A stretch of DNA of 51,616 bases from Hyphomicrobium sp. (GTDB lineage Bacteria; Pseudomonadota; Alphaproteobacteria; Rhizobiales; Hyphomicrobiaceae). The DNA lies in assembly GCA_025351425.1 (NCBI GenBank), contig JANXVY010000023.1, positions 1-51,616 on the forward strand, in the 5' to 3' direction. Positions within the stretch are counted from its first letter, which is position 1, and every line of letters starts with the position of its first letter. The notes beneath the pieces were generated by a model. It worked only from the letters and a program-made list of their open reading frames with translations, did not search any database and was not told where the DNA came from. Shown piece by piece: positions 27,709 to 35,957 of this stretch. The position numbers were made by a program, and so were the translations under genes.

Positions 27709-28683
27709 ATGAACGGACCGGACGTTCCCAGCACCAGTGGCCCCGAGCCCAGCTGCCGCCTGTACGCAATCCTCGCCCGCGAAAGCCGCTCGGCCGTCAT
27801 CTTCCGCCGCGGCCCCTCGCGGCAGGTTCGGCTACTGCGCTGGAACCTTCAAACCGATCGCATCGAGCCCGGCCAATGGCTGAAGGGGCGCATCTACGAG
27901 CGCCGCTGCGACCTCTCTCACGATGGCGAACTGCTCGTCTATTTCGCCGCCAAATGGGAAACCCCCACCTCGACCTGGACCGCCATCAGCCGCCCGCCCC
28001 ATCTGACTGCGCTGGCGTTCTGGCCCAAGGGCGACGCCTGGGGCGGCGGCGGCCTTTTCTTGAACGCCCGCACGCTTGGCCTCAACCACATGACGGTCAC
28101 GGCGCCCATCACCCAGACCCGCGCAAGAGCAAAGCCCTGGCATCCATTGCCCGATGCTCCTGAGCCCATGCCGAGGGGGATAAACGTTGTCCCTCTCGCC
28201 GCATGGGCCGGACGCGGCGAAGACCGCCCCATCGAGGACACGCGCCTGGCCCGCGACGGCTGGCGCTGCACCAGCCAGGGGCGCAGCAGCAGCACCCGCG
28301 GAGCGAGCGGTTACTTCATCGAAATGATCGAACCGGAAATCTACGAGCGCCCCTCGCCGCAAGGCGCAAGAAACCCCGTCGTTCTGCGCCGTCTGCTGCG
28401 GGGAATTCACGAAAAAAACGGCCGCTGGAACGTCGAGGATTTCGACCTCGCCCGTGCGGACGGCACGCCCCTGCGTTCGTTGCCGGGCTGCAACTGGGCT
28501 GACTGGCAGTCGACCGGCGACCTGCTGTTTGCAATCGACGGCCGCCTCTACCGGCTCCCCGCGCGCGATGTCGCAACGCCCGCGCCCCACCCGCTCGCCG
28601 GCGCCCACCTCATAGCCGACCTGACCGCGATGCGGTTCGAACCCATCATCTCGCCCCCCGAAGCCCGCCTCTGGCCCCGCTGA
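27709..28683 (+). CDS. Conserved hypothetical protein, tryptophan-rich
   Basis: A 324-residue soluble protein from the ATG at 27709, 17 bases after the YihY gene; the longer frame would overlap that gene. The N-terminal half contains a block I recognise from scattered conserved hypotheticals: AVIFRRGPSRQVRLLRW, then GQWLKGRIYERRCDLS, ELLVYFAAKW, TWTAISRPPHLTALAFWPKG and DAWGGGGLF. The C-terminal half is a beta-rich segment ending with ITSPPEARLWPR-like sequence. No catalytic motif, signal peptide or membrane segment is visible. The function is unknown. Confidence 0.85.
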   Translation: MNGPDVPSTSGPEPSCRLYAILARESRSAVIFRRGPSRQVRLLRWNLQTDRIEPGQWLKGRIYERRCDLSHDGELLVYFAAKWETPTSTWTAISRPPHLTALAFWPKGDAWGGGGLFLNARTLGLNHMTVTAPITQTRARAKPWHPLPDAPEPMPRGINVVPLAAWAGRGEDRPIEDTRLARDGWRCTSQGRSSSTRGASGYFIEMIEPEIYERPSPQGARNPVVLRRLLRGIHEKNGRWNVEDFDLARADGTPLRSLPGCNWADWQSTGDLLFAIDGRLYRLPARDVATPAPHPLAGAHLIADLTAMRFEPIISPPEARLWPR

Positions 28684-28730
28684 ACCGCCAGGGTTCGCCT
28701 ATTGCGGCAAAATCTGAATCCTTTCCTATT

Positions 28731-28816
28731 CCCCTCCCCGTCCGCGCGGAGCGCGGCTCCGCCGCGACGCGGGGAGGGGTTAGGGGTGGGGTAACAAGCG
28801 GGGTGGGGTAACAAGC
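28731..28816. repeat. REP-like hairpin with duplicated 17-base tail
   Basis: CCCCTCCCCG (28731-28740) pairs with CGGGGAGGGG (28770-28779); an inner GC-rich hairpin lies between them. The tail is then GGGGTGGGGTAACAAGC repeated exactly twice (28783-28799 and 28800-28816). It is the same architecture as at 21103-21395. It lies between two convergent genes and may also serve as a bidirectional terminator. Confidence 0.8.
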
Positions 28817-28833
28817 GGTCAATCGCCTGCCCC

Positions 28834-29268
28834 TCAGGTCCGCCAGGGGTGCGCGGGCAGATCGCTGACGCCGACCGGTTTCACGCCCGCCAGCGCTACG
28901 GCATGGTCGTTCTCGACCGAGCTGCCCGAAACGCCGATCGCGCCGATGAGCACGCCTTCGGCATCCACGATCGGCAATCCGCCGGGAAACGTGATCAGCC
29001 CGTCGTTGGAATGCTCGATCCCAAACAACGGTCCGCCCGGCTGCGACAGCTGCCCGATCTGGCCGGTCGGCATGCCGAAGAAGACGGCGGTCTTGGCTTT
29101 CTTGATGGCGATATCGATCGAGCCGACCCAGGCCCCGTCCATCCGGTAGAAGGCTTTGAGGTTGGCGCCGGAATCGATCACCGCGATGCACATCTGGGTG
29201 TCGATGGCCTGCGCCTTCTTGACGGCGGCGCGGATGGCGGTGTCGGCGTCTTTGCTGGTGACGTGCAT
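28834..29268 (-). CDS. HbpS/GlcG-family (DUF336) protein
   Basis: A 144-residue protein of the GlcG/HbpS/PduO-C family. Clear marks are [32 protein letters not shown], the glycine-rich FPGGLPI and the ending [20 protein letters not shown]. Family members bind heme or cobalamin-like ligands (HbpS) or accompany glycolate oxidase genes, but neither context is present here, so the ligand is unknown. No signal peptide is seen, so it is probably cytoplasmic. A GGAG site precedes the ATG. Confidence 0.9.
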   Translation of the reverse strand: MHVTSKDADTAIRAAVKKAQAIDTQMCIAVIDSGANLKAFYRMDGAWVGSIDIAIKKAKTAVFFGMPTGQIGQLSQPGGPLFGIEHSNDGLITFPGGLPIVDAEGVLIGAIGVSGSSVENDHAVALAGVKPVGVSDLPAHPWRT

Positions 29269-29435
29269 CGAAGAACTCCGTCTGGTTCAGAGTGTGGGGT
29301 TGGGTTGGGTAAGTCCGGGTTGCGCGCCGCACAGCCCTTGCCTCTCGTCCAAAGAGTATTGGGTCTCGCGCGGCTCGAAACAAGCGCCGCATCGGCGAAT
29401 GGGCTGACCCAACGCGTGCCCCATCACAAACCCGC

Positions 29436-29831
29436 CTACCCCCTGAGCCGTTCCAACAGTTCGGTGATGTCCTCTTCCCACTCATCGCCTTCGCCTTCCT
29501 CTTCGGCGGCGTCGCGCAGTTCCGAGTTCTTGATGATGCGGCTGACGGCCTTGCGGGCGCTGGAGGCGAGTTTGGCGGCGTTGATCGCGTCCTCGTGGCC
29601 TTCGAGCGCGGGAATGAGCGACTTCGGCAGCCGCGAGTGATCTTCGTCGCGCGCGGCCGCAACCAGTTCAGCCGCCGCCAGCGCGAACGCTGCTTCCGTT
29701 GCCTCGATGAAATCGTCGCTATCCATGTCGTTGACGGTGGCCAGCGCCGCCTCGATGGCAGGCACGCCATCGGTCTCGAATCCTGCCAGCCAATCGGCCA
29801 CGTCGTCATGTTCGAACGTGCTGGTCGCCAT
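29436..29831 (-). CDS. DUF4259-family protein
   Basis: A 131-residue acidic helical protein. The N-terminal pattern FEHDDVADWLAGFETDG followed by alternating helices with an AFALAAAELVAAARDED segment matches the DUF4259 family, which has no assigned function. The C-terminus is very acidic (EEEGEGDEWEEDI). It stands alone between the HbpS-like gene and ccr on the same strand. The 177 bases upstream contain the ccr 3' hairpin. Confidence 0.85.
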   Translation of the reverse strand: MATSTFEHDDVADWLAGFETDGVPAIEAALATVNDMDSDDFIEATEAAFALAAAELVAAARDEDHSRLPKSLIPALEGHEDAINAAKLASSARKAVSRIIKNSELRDAAEEEGEGDEWEEDITELLERLRG

Positions 29832-29969
29832 AGGTTCCCCGGTGCGTTAGTTCGATGTCAGGGCTCGGCAACTAGCCGCTTCCCGCCAAACCGTCAACGG
29901 GGTTGCGGAGCAGAAGCGGTCAGGATCGAACTTCAGGGACGGTTGGCGCGAAAGCAGCCGAAGCGTGAG

Positions 29970-29998
29970 GTAAACCCATTGTTTTGCAACGGGTTTAC
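29970..29998 (-). terminator. Hairpin terminator after ccr
   Basis: On the reverse strand GTAAACCCGTTG pairs with CAATGGGTTTAC around a five-base loop, 12 positions with one mismatch, starting about 10 bases after the ccr stop codon. There is no long T run. Confidence 0.6.
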
Positions 29999-30008
29999 AA
30001 GGCCTCCC

Positions 30009-31340
30009 TCAGCCGTGCATGGCGCGGCTGGCTTCGATGACGTCTTCGAGCGAGCGCAGGCCGGTGGTGGGCGCGCTGACGAGGGCCGCCATGTTGCCGG
30101 GCTTGTGCTGGTTCTTCAGCATCCGCATGTGCGCTTTCGGGATCTGGTTCCAGGTGAACACTTCCGACATGCACGGATCGATCCGCCGTTCGATGACCAG
30201 CTTGTTGGCCTGCGACGCTTGCAAGAGGTTGGCGAAGTGCGATCCCTGCAGCCGCTTCTGGTGCATCCATAGATAGCGCACATCCAACGTCAGATTGAAA
30301 CCGGATGTTCCGGCGCAGATCACGACCATTCCGCCGCGTTTGACGACGAACACCGACACGGGAATCGTCGCTTCGCCCGGATGCTCGAACACGAAATCAA
30401 CGTTGTTGTCTTTGCCGGTCGTCTCCCAGATCGCGGCACCGAACTTGCGCGCATTCTTGAACCATTCGTTGTACTCGGGAGTGCCGACCTTGGGCATCTG
30501 GCCCCAGCAATCGAACTTTTTGCGGTTGAGCACGCCCTTGGCGCCCAGTTGCCGAACGAAATCCGTCTTGTCGTCTTCCGAGACGACGCCGATGGCGTTC
30601 GCCCCCGACGTCGCGCACAACTGGACAGCCATCGATCCAAGGCCCCCCGACGCACCCCACACCAGCACGTTGTGACCTGGCCGCAAAACGTGCGGGCGGT
30701 GGCCGAACAGCATGCGATAGGCGGTGGCGAGCACCAGCGTGTAGCAGGCGCTTTCCTCCCACGTGAGGTGCTTGGGCCGCTCGAGCAGCTGGCGGTCCTG
30801 CACCCGGCAGAATTGGGCGAACGAGCCGTCGGGCGTCTGATAGCCCCAGATGCGCTGGCTGAGCGAGAACATCGGGTCGCCGCCGTTGCACTCTTCGTCG
30901 TCGCCATCGTCCTGGTTGCAATGCACGACGACCTCGTCGCCCACCTTCCAGCGCTTGACCTTGGAGCCGACCGCCCAGACGATGCCCGATGCGTCGGAGC
31001 CAGCGACGTGAACCGGTTGCTTGTGTCCATCGAAGGGTGAGATCGGCTTGCCGAGCGCGGCCCAGATGCCGTTGTAGTTGACGCCCGCGGCCATCACGAG
31101 CACGAGCACGTCGTGGCTGTCGAGTTCCCAAGTCGGCACCACCTCGACCTGCATCGCGGTGTCGGGCTCGCCATGGCGCTCCTTGCGGATGGCCCACGCG
31201 TACATGTTTTTGGGCACATGACCCATCGGCGGGATTTCGCCGATTTCATAAAGGTCTTTCTTGCCCACGCCCGAGACGAAGTCCTGCTTGGTCATCTTTC
31301 CGGCGGTCTCTTTCTGGCCGCTGGCTTTCGCGCTCGACAT
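30009..31340 (-). CDS. ccr: Crotonyl-CoA carboxylase/reductase
   Basis: A zinc-free medium-chain dehydrogenase family enzyme of 443 residues that reductively carboxylates crotonyl-CoA to ethylmalonyl-CoA with NADPH and CO2, the defining step of the ethylmalonyl-CoA pathway. Diagnostic stretches: KDLYEIGEIPPMGHVPKNMY, VMAAGVNYNGIWAALGKPIS, HVAGSDASGIVWAVG, the nucleotide-binding VLVWGASGGLGSMAVQL, and the FEHPGEATIPVSVFV block unique to Ccr. AAGGAGA precedes the ATG at 31340. Ethylmalonyl-CoA mutase is encoded 2.5 kb upstream on the same strand, so the window carries the two signature enzymes of the pathway. Confidence 0.97.
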   Translation of the reverse strand: MSSAKASGQKETAGKMTKQDFVSGVGKKDLYEIGEIPPMGHVPKNMYAWAIRKERHGEPDTAMQVEVVPTWELDSHDVLVLVMAAGVNYNGIWAALGKPISPFDGHKQPVHVAGSDASGIVWAVGSKVKRWKVGDEVVVHCNQDDGDDEECNGGDPMFSLSQRIWGYQTPDGSFAQFCRVQDRQLLERPKHLTWEESACYTLVLATAYRMLFGHRPHVLRPGHNVLVWGASGGLGSMAVQLCATSGANAIGVVSEDDKTDFVRQLGAKGVLNRKKFDCWGQMPKVGTPEYNEWFKNARKFGAAIWETTGKDNNVDFVFEHPGEATIPVSVFVVKRGGMVVICAGTSGFNLTLDVRYLWMHQKRLQGSHFANLLQASQANKLVIERRIDPCMSEVFTWNQIPKAHMRMLKNQHKPGNMAALVSAPTTGLRSLEDVIEASRAMHG

Positions 31341-31562
31341 CGGAACAAGTCTCCTTGGCAGCGATCGCCACGAACGGCGCCGCGAAATGATTATGACGCG
31401 CCGATGCCGCCACGAATCCGAACGGATTTCAAGTTTTTTTATTGCGCTGCACGCAGCTGGGCAAGCTCCCGGCCAGGCTCAGTGGTGCGGCGTATGTTCA
31501 GTTAACGGCCGCCAGGATGTTTTAGGACCAACCCGAGCGCTGATTGCCGTGTAGAATTGTAC

Positions 31563-31646
31563 TGGTGCCCCTGGAGGGACTCGAACCCCCACACCCGAAG
31601 ATAGCAGATTTTGAGTCTGCCGCGTCTACCGTTCCGCCACAGAGGC
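31563..31646 (-). tRNA. tRNA-Leu (anticodon CAA)
   Basis: An 84-base tRNA on the reverse strand. The acceptor stem is GCCTCTG paired with CAGGGGC, followed by A and an encoded CCA. The anticodon stem GCAGA/TCTGC holds the loop CTCAAAA, so the anticodon is CAA, reading UUG. The T arm GGGGGTTCGAGTCCCTC (roughly) and a leucine-type long variable arm (TATCTTCGGGTG) are evident. Its promoter is listed separately. Confidence 0.96.
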
Positions 31647-31683
31647 CTTTACGCACGCGCAGTGGTCCGCGCGAAGGAACGCT

Positions 31684-31711
31684 TCTATAGCGCGCGGCGC
31701 AACGGCGTCAA
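31684..31711 (-). promoter_or_regulatory. Sigma-70-type promoter of the tRNA-Leu gene
   Basis: On the reverse strand TTGACG (31711-31706) and TATAGA (31689-31684) are 16 bases apart. The predicted start is about 30 bases before the mature tRNA. The -35 box sits only 8 bases from the stop codon of the neighbouring transporter gene. Confidence 0.7.
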
Positions 31712-31718
31712 TGACAGC

Positions 31719-32183
31719 TTACGGCCGCGGGGCCTGGATCATCAGCACGCCAGCTATGATCAAGGCGGCGCCACCCGCGCGCATGAGCGTGAGCGGGCGA
31801 ACCGCGAGGCCGACGAGCCCGAAATGATCGAGCAGCAACGAGGCGATCATCTGCCCGGCAACCAGCGCCGCGATGAACCCGCCGACGCCGATCACGGGTG
31901 CGAGGCTGAGGGCCGTGATGACGAAGTACGAGCCGGTGATGAACCCGATCCAGACCCACCAGGGACCGCCAGCGAAGGTGGCGGCGAACGCCGGATACGG
32001 CACCCGCATTGCGGCCATGAGAAATGCAATCAGCACGGTGCCGGCGGCGAACTGCCAAAACGACGCCCACATCGGATGGCCGAGCATGCGCCCGAGCACG
32101 GCATTGGTGCCCGATTGCGCGGCGAGCCCCGCTCCGGCGAGCGCTGCGAGAAAAACGGCGGCCAGCGGCCCTAATGAGGTCAT
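31719..32183 (-). CDS. Half-size DMT-superfamily transporter (DUF606/YdcZ type), second copy
   Basis: A 154-residue membrane protein from the ATG at 32183, with five predicted membrane segments. MTSLGPLAAVFLAALAGAGL, the internal GTNAVLGRMLGHPMWASFW and GQMIASLLLDHFGLVGLAV are typical of the small DUF606/YdcZ family of drug/metabolite transporter halves. It follows a close paralogue (32222-32683) on the same strand by 38 bases. Two such halves probably form a heterodimer equivalent to one ten-segment DMT transporter. The substrate is unknown. Confidence 0.88.
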   Translation of the reverse strand: MTSLGPLAAVFLAALAGAGLAAQSGTNAVLGRMLGHPMWASFWQFAAGTVLIAFLMAAMRVPYPAFAATFAGGPWWVWIGFITGSYFVITALSLAPVIGVGGFIAALVAGQMIASLLLDHFGLVGLAVRPLTLMRAGGAALIIAGVLMIQAPRP

Positions 32184-32221
32184 GCGGGATGGTCCTTGAG
32201 CAGTGGCGGCCGCGCGCCGGA

Positions 32222-32683
32222 TTACGGTTTTGGGGTTTGTATCAGATAGACCCCGGCGAAGACGAGTGCCGCCCCCGCGATGCGCGCGAACGTGACGGGG
32301 CGGACCGCGAGGCCTATGAGGCCGAAGTGGTCGATGACGAGCGCGGCGATCATCTGCCCGCCGATCATGGCGGCGAGAAACGCACCCATGCCGGTGATCG
32401 GCGCCAGGATGAGCGCCATGACCACGAAGAATAGCCCTATGGCGCCGCCCGTCCAGATCCACAACGGCCCGCTGAAGGCCCGGGCGAGATCGGGCGGCTG
32501 CACGTTCCACAGCGCCAGCAACGGCACGATCAGCACGGTGCCGATCCCGAACGAGGCAAGGGCTGCCCACAGCGGATGGCCAAGATGGCGGCCGAGTTGG
32601 GCGTTGATGCCCGCCTGCATGGCGATGCCGGCGCCCGCCGCCGCCGCGAGCGCCAACGCAAATCCAGGTCCTAGTGACGCCAT
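32222..32683 (-). CDS. Half-size DMT-superfamily transporter (DUF606/YdcZ type), first copy
   Basis: 153 residues from the ATG at 32683 (158 from an ATG at 32698). Five membrane segments. It shares with its neighbour the phrases GINAQLGRHLGHPLWAAL, MGAFLAAMIGGQMIAALVID and HFGLIGLAVRPVT, as well as the C-terminal AGVYLIQTPKP. The pair arose by tandem duplication. It lies 40 bases after the small anchored protein gene 32724-33077 and may belong to the same transcript as meaA. Confidence 0.88.
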   Translation of the reverse strand: MASLGPGFALALAAAAGAGIAMQAGINAQLGRHLGHPLWAALASFGIGTVLIVPLLALWNVQPPDLARAFSGPLWIWTGGAIGLFFVVMALILAPITGMGAFLAAMIGGQMIAALVIDHFGLIGLAVRPVTFARIAGAALVFAGVYLIQTPKP

Positions 32684-32723
32684 CGTGCGGCTCCCCATCT
32701 TTCATAAAAAACGAACGCGGCGC

Positions 32724-33077
32724 TCATTTCCAGCTGTAGGTCTTGCGGCCCGTGGCGTGCCGGTGCTCGGTCACTTCGACCTTCTGCCCGGGGTGCGGAT
32801 CGGTAATCTGGTTGACCAGCACCTCGACGATTCTGCCGTCGTCCAAAGTCACGTCGACGAGCAGTCCCGCTTGCGTATTCTTGGTCGGCAACGGGCGCAC
32901 GCTGGTGACGGTCGCGCCCACGCGCGTATTGGTGACAGAACTGTCCGCCGAGATCCAGGTGAACACCCCCGCCATGACGAGGCACACGGCGAGCCCCATG
33001 CCCACCCACTTGAGACGCTGGATCATCAGCGCCCTTTCGAGCCGGCGTTTCGTTTCCTCGCGCATATTCATGGTCAT
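32724..33077 (-). CDS. Membrane-anchored small beta-domain protein, third of three
   Basis: 117 residues. A cationic N-terminus (REETKRRLERALMIQRLK) and one membrane segment (WVGMGLAVCLVMAGVFTW) are followed by a domain of about 70 residues of alternating beta pattern: RVGATVTSV, LLVDVTLDDGRIVEVLVN, HPGQKVEVTEHRH and GRKTYSW. The same pattern (x-L-x-DGR, PG, V-x-ER, G-x-x-Y/W) recurs in the two upstream gene products. It resembles an OB-like or PilZ-like barrel only in general. The start at 33077 could also be two codons later. The function is unknown. Confidence 0.75.
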   Translation of the reverse strand: MTMNMREETKRRLERALMIQRLKWVGMGLAVCLVMAGVFTWISADSSVTNTRVGATVTSVRPLPTKNTQAGLLVDVTLDDGRIVEVLVNQITDPHPGQKVEVTEHRHATGRKTYSWK

Positions 33078-33102
33078 GGGACAGCACACCTGATCAGCAC
33101 CT

Positions 33103-33435
33103 TCATTGCCCCGTTGAATACCACACGCTGCCCCACGGCGTGACGCGCTCCGCAATCGTCAGTGTCGCACCGCATGGCGGCAAGGCCTTCGCCTCCCGCT
33201 CGACCCGCACGAGCCGCCCGTCGTCGAGCCGCGCCATCAGCATATAGAGTTTGGGCGCGCGCACGAAGGTTGGCTCCTTGGGCCCGCTCTGGGTCCGCGG
33301 CCCGCACTTGGCATGAATGCCCGTCAGCGCGCCCCCGGTCGTCGAAACCCGGTCGATCCAGCGGTCGTAGAGGAGCGCCAGCGCGATCACGACCGCAACT
33401 GCTAAGGCAATTGCAAGAAAGCGCGGCAGGGTCAT
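33103..33435 (-). CDS. Membrane-anchored small beta-domain protein, second of three
   Basis: 110 residues: an N-terminal membrane segment (FLAIALAVAVVIALALLYD), a loop with a cysteine (HAKCGPRTQ), then the recurring beta domain: LYMLMARLDDGRLVRVEREA, PPCGATLTIAERVT and GSVWYSTGQ. Its ATG overlaps the stop of the upstream gene by four bases (ATGA), so translation is coupled. Two cysteines could form a disulphide if the domain is periplasmic. No family is recognised. Confidence 0.75.
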   Translation of the reverse strand: MTLPRFLAIALAVAVVIALALLYDRWIDRVSTTGGALTGIHAKCGPRTQSGPKEPTFVRAPKLYMLMARLDDGRLVRVEREAKALPPCGATLTIAERVTPWGSVWYSTGQ

Positions 33436-33803
33436 GGAATAGAATTACCGGATTGCATGGTGCCATCCCAAAGGAGGCTGGGGAATCCAAGCCAACTGAT
33501 GCGCTCTCGAACGACGATTCTGGTGCCGGGCTGCGGAGCAAAGCCCGTTTGGCTGAAAACTGAAGCAATTCGGCCATCACCCAGCTCAACGCGCAGCTCA
33601 ATGATGAGGTGCGCTTTACCTTTGGAGGCATGAAACAGTGCAGATTTTGCAATTCCATTTAATTCGCGACCGGGGCGGGATGGTGCAATTCCCGCGAAGA
33701 TGAGAATGATCACTGCACCGATCGAAAGCACGGCCACGACAGGCGTCACCAACCGTTCGATGAATGAACGCAATCTATTATGATAAAGATATTTTGCGGA
33801 CAT
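33432..33803 (-). CDS. Membrane-anchored small beta-domain protein, first of three
   Basis: 123 residues: a short cytoplasmic tail, one membrane segment (VVAVLSIGAVIILIFAGI), then the beta domain: AHLIIELRVELGDGRIASVF, PQPGTRIVVRERIS and a final tryptophan-containing strand (SLLWDGT). Its ATG lies two bases after the meaA stop codon, so it is almost certainly co-translated with meaA. Base composition is noticeably lower in GC than that of meaA. The link to ethylmalonyl-CoA mutase may be only transcriptional. No family is recognised. Confidence 0.75.
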   Translation of the reverse strand: MSAKYLYHNRLRSFIERLVTPVVAVLSIGAVIILIFAGIAPSRPGRELNGIAKSALFHASKGKAHLIIELRVELGDGRIASVFSQTGFAPQPGTRIVVRERISWLGFPSLLWDGTMQSGNSIP

Positions 33804-33805
33804 TA

Positions 33806-35851
33806 CTAAGCAGCCCTCGCCTGCCCATCCACGAGCTTCACGATATCGGCCATGATGTCGTTGAGCTGGAAGTCCTTGGGCGTATAAACGGCGGCAACGC
33901 CAAAACCCTTGAGCTTGAGCGCATCCTCGGGCGGGATGATGCCGCCGACGATAACGGGAATATCGGCGAGCCCTTCCTTGCGCATCCGGTCCATGACGTC
34001 GCGCACGAGCGGCACGTGCGAACCCGACAGGATCGATAGCCCGACCACATGCACGCTCTCATCCAGCGCCGCCCGCACGATCTGTCCGGGCGTCAGCCGG
34101 ATGCCCTCGTACAATACGTCCATGCCGCAATCGCGCGCACGCACGGCAATCTGCTCCGCGCCGTTGGAGTGGCCGTCGAGGCCCGGCTTGCCGACCAGGA
34201 ACTTGATGCGGCGGCCGAGCTTTGCCGACACCGTTTCGACGGACGTGCGCACATCAGCCAGCGAGGTGCGGTAGGCGGAGACGTCGCCAGAGTGGCTGCT
34301 ATCGCGCGCGACGGCCGCCTGCGAGACGCCGGTCGGCGCGCGGTATTCACCGAAGATGGTGCGCAACAAACCGCCCCATTCGCCCGTGGTGACGCCAGCC
34401 TTGGCGCAAGCAATCGAGGGCTCCATGACGTTGCGCCCCTCTCGCGCCGCGCTTTCGAGTGCGGCGAGCGTGGCCTTGACGGCCTTGTCGTCGCGGGCAG
34501 CGCGCCACGCCTTGAGCCGTTCGATCTGGCCGGCTTCCTCGACTGGATCGACGACCATGATGGTGCTTTCGCCCTCGCGCGTGGCCGACAAGGGTGAGGG
34601 CTCGGTTTCGCGGAACCGGTTGACGCCGACGACGACATGCTCGCCGGTCTCGATCTGTGTGAGCCGCGCGGTGTTACTCTCGACGAGCCGGCGCTTCATG
34701 TAGTCGATGCTGGCGACCGCCCCGCCCAGACCCTCGATGGTCTTGAGCTCGGCCTTGGCCTGTTCCTTGAGTTCGGCGACCTTGCGGGCGATCTCCGCCG
34801 AGCCGTCGAAGATGTCGCCATAGTCGAGCAGGTCGGTCTCATAGGCGAGCACCTGCTGCATACGCAGCGACCACTGCTGATCCCACGGCCGCGGCAGTCC
34901 AAGCGCTTCGTTCCAGGCCGGCAGTTGCACGGCGCGCGCCCGCGCGTTCTTGGAGAGGGTGACGGCCAGCATCTCGATCAGGATGCGGTAGACGTTGTTT
35001 TCCGCCTGCGGTTCAGTCAAGCCCAGCGAGTTGACTTGCACGCCATAGCGGAACATGCGGTGCTTGGCGTCGGTCACGCCGTATCGCTCCCGCGTGATCT
35101 CGTCCCACAGCTCGTTGAACGCCCGCATCTTACAGATTTCGGTGACGAACTTGAGTCCGGCGTTGACGAAGAACGACACCCGCCCGACGACGGCGCCGAA
35201 GTCCGCGGGACGGACTTCGCCCGAGGCTTTGACGGTGTCGAGCACGGCGATGGCGGTGGCCAGCGCGAACGCCAGTTCCTGCACCGGCGTCGCGCCCGCT
35301 TCCTGCAGATGGTAGGAGCAGACGTTGGTCGGGTTCCACTTCGGAATGTGCTGGTAGGAATAGACGATCGTGTCCTTGATGAGCCGCAAGCTCGGCTCGG
35401 GCGGATAGACGTACGTTCCGCGGGAAAGATATTCCTTGATGATGTCGTTCTGGATCGTGCCCGTCAGCGAGGTTCGCGGCGCGCCCTGTTCGTCGGCGAC
35501 CGCGACATACATCGCCAGCAGCCACGCGGCGGTCGCATTGATGGTCATCGAAGTGTTCATCTGATCGAGCGGAATGCCCGTCAAAAGCGTGCGCATGTCG
35601 CCGATGTGGGAAACGGGCACGCCGACCTTGCCGACTTCGCCGCGGGCGAGTTCATGATCGCTGTCGTAGCCGGTCTGCGTGGGCAGATCGAACGCGATGG
35701 AGAGGCCGGTCTGACCCTTGCCCAGGTTGTTGCGATACAACTCGTTCGACTTGGCCGCCGTCGAATGCCCGGCGTATGTGCGGAAAATCCACGGTTTGTC
35801 GCGGGGTTGCGGTCTGGCTTGTGCGGTGGGCTTGGCGGTGTCGATGGCCAT
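33806..35851 (-). CDS. meaA: Ethylmalonyl-CoA mutase (MeaA/Ecm)
   Basis: An adenosylcobalamin-dependent mutase of 681 residues that converts ethylmalonyl-CoA to methylsuccinyl-CoA. The catalytic barrel domain starts with RPWIFRTYAGHSTA-like sequence (here KPWIFRTYAGHSTAAKSNE) and contains QTGLSIAFDLPTQTGYDSDH, TGTIQNDIIKEYLSRGTY and the CSYHLQEAGATPVQELA substrate region. The C-terminal B12-binding domain has GLDGHSNGAEQIA, giving the DxHxxG histidine ligand, then LSILSGSHV and GGIIPPEDA. The domain order and length match Ecm rather than methylmalonyl-CoA mutase large subunits. It leads a reverse-strand run of six genes. Confidence 0.97.
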   Translation of the reverse strand: MAIDTAKPTAQARPQPRDKPWIFRTYAGHSTAAKSNELYRNNLGKGQTGLSIAFDLPTQTGYDSDHELARGEVGKVGVPVSHIGDMRTLLTGIPLDQMNTSMTINATAAWLLAMYVAVADEQGAPRTSLTGTIQNDIIKEYLSRGTYVYPPEPSLRLIKDTIVYSYQHIPKWNPTNVCSYHLQEAGATPVQELAFALATAIAVLDTVKASGEVRPADFGAVVGRVSFFVNAGLKFVTEICKMRAFNELWDEITRERYGVTDAKHRMFRYGVQVNSLGLTEPQAENNVYRILIEMLAVTLSKNARARAVQLPAWNEALGLPRPWDQQWSLRMQQVLAYETDLLDYGDIFDGSAEIARKVAELKEQAKAELKTIEGLGGAVASIDYMKRRLVESNTARLTQIETGEHVVVGVNRFRETEPSPLSATREGESTIMVVDPVEEAGQIERLKAWRAARDDKAVKATLAALESAAREGRNVMEPSIACAKAGVTTGEWGGLLRTIFGEYRAPTGVSQAAVARDSSHSGDVSAYRTSLADVRTSVETVSAKLGRRIKFLVGKPGLDGHSNGAEQIAVRARDCGMDVLYEGIRLTPGQIVRAALDESVHVVGLSILSGSHVPLVRDVMDRMRKEGLADIPVIVGGIIPPEDALKLKGFGVAAVYTPKDFQLNDIMADIVKLVDGQARAA

Positions 35852-35957
35852 ATGTGCGATCCTGGGCAGGTGGTGTTACGCTGCCACAGTACTCAGACAT
35901 TGGTGCAATGCAAAAGGGTTATGTGCGGCGTCCTGACAGGCAGCCGCCGCGACAAAG

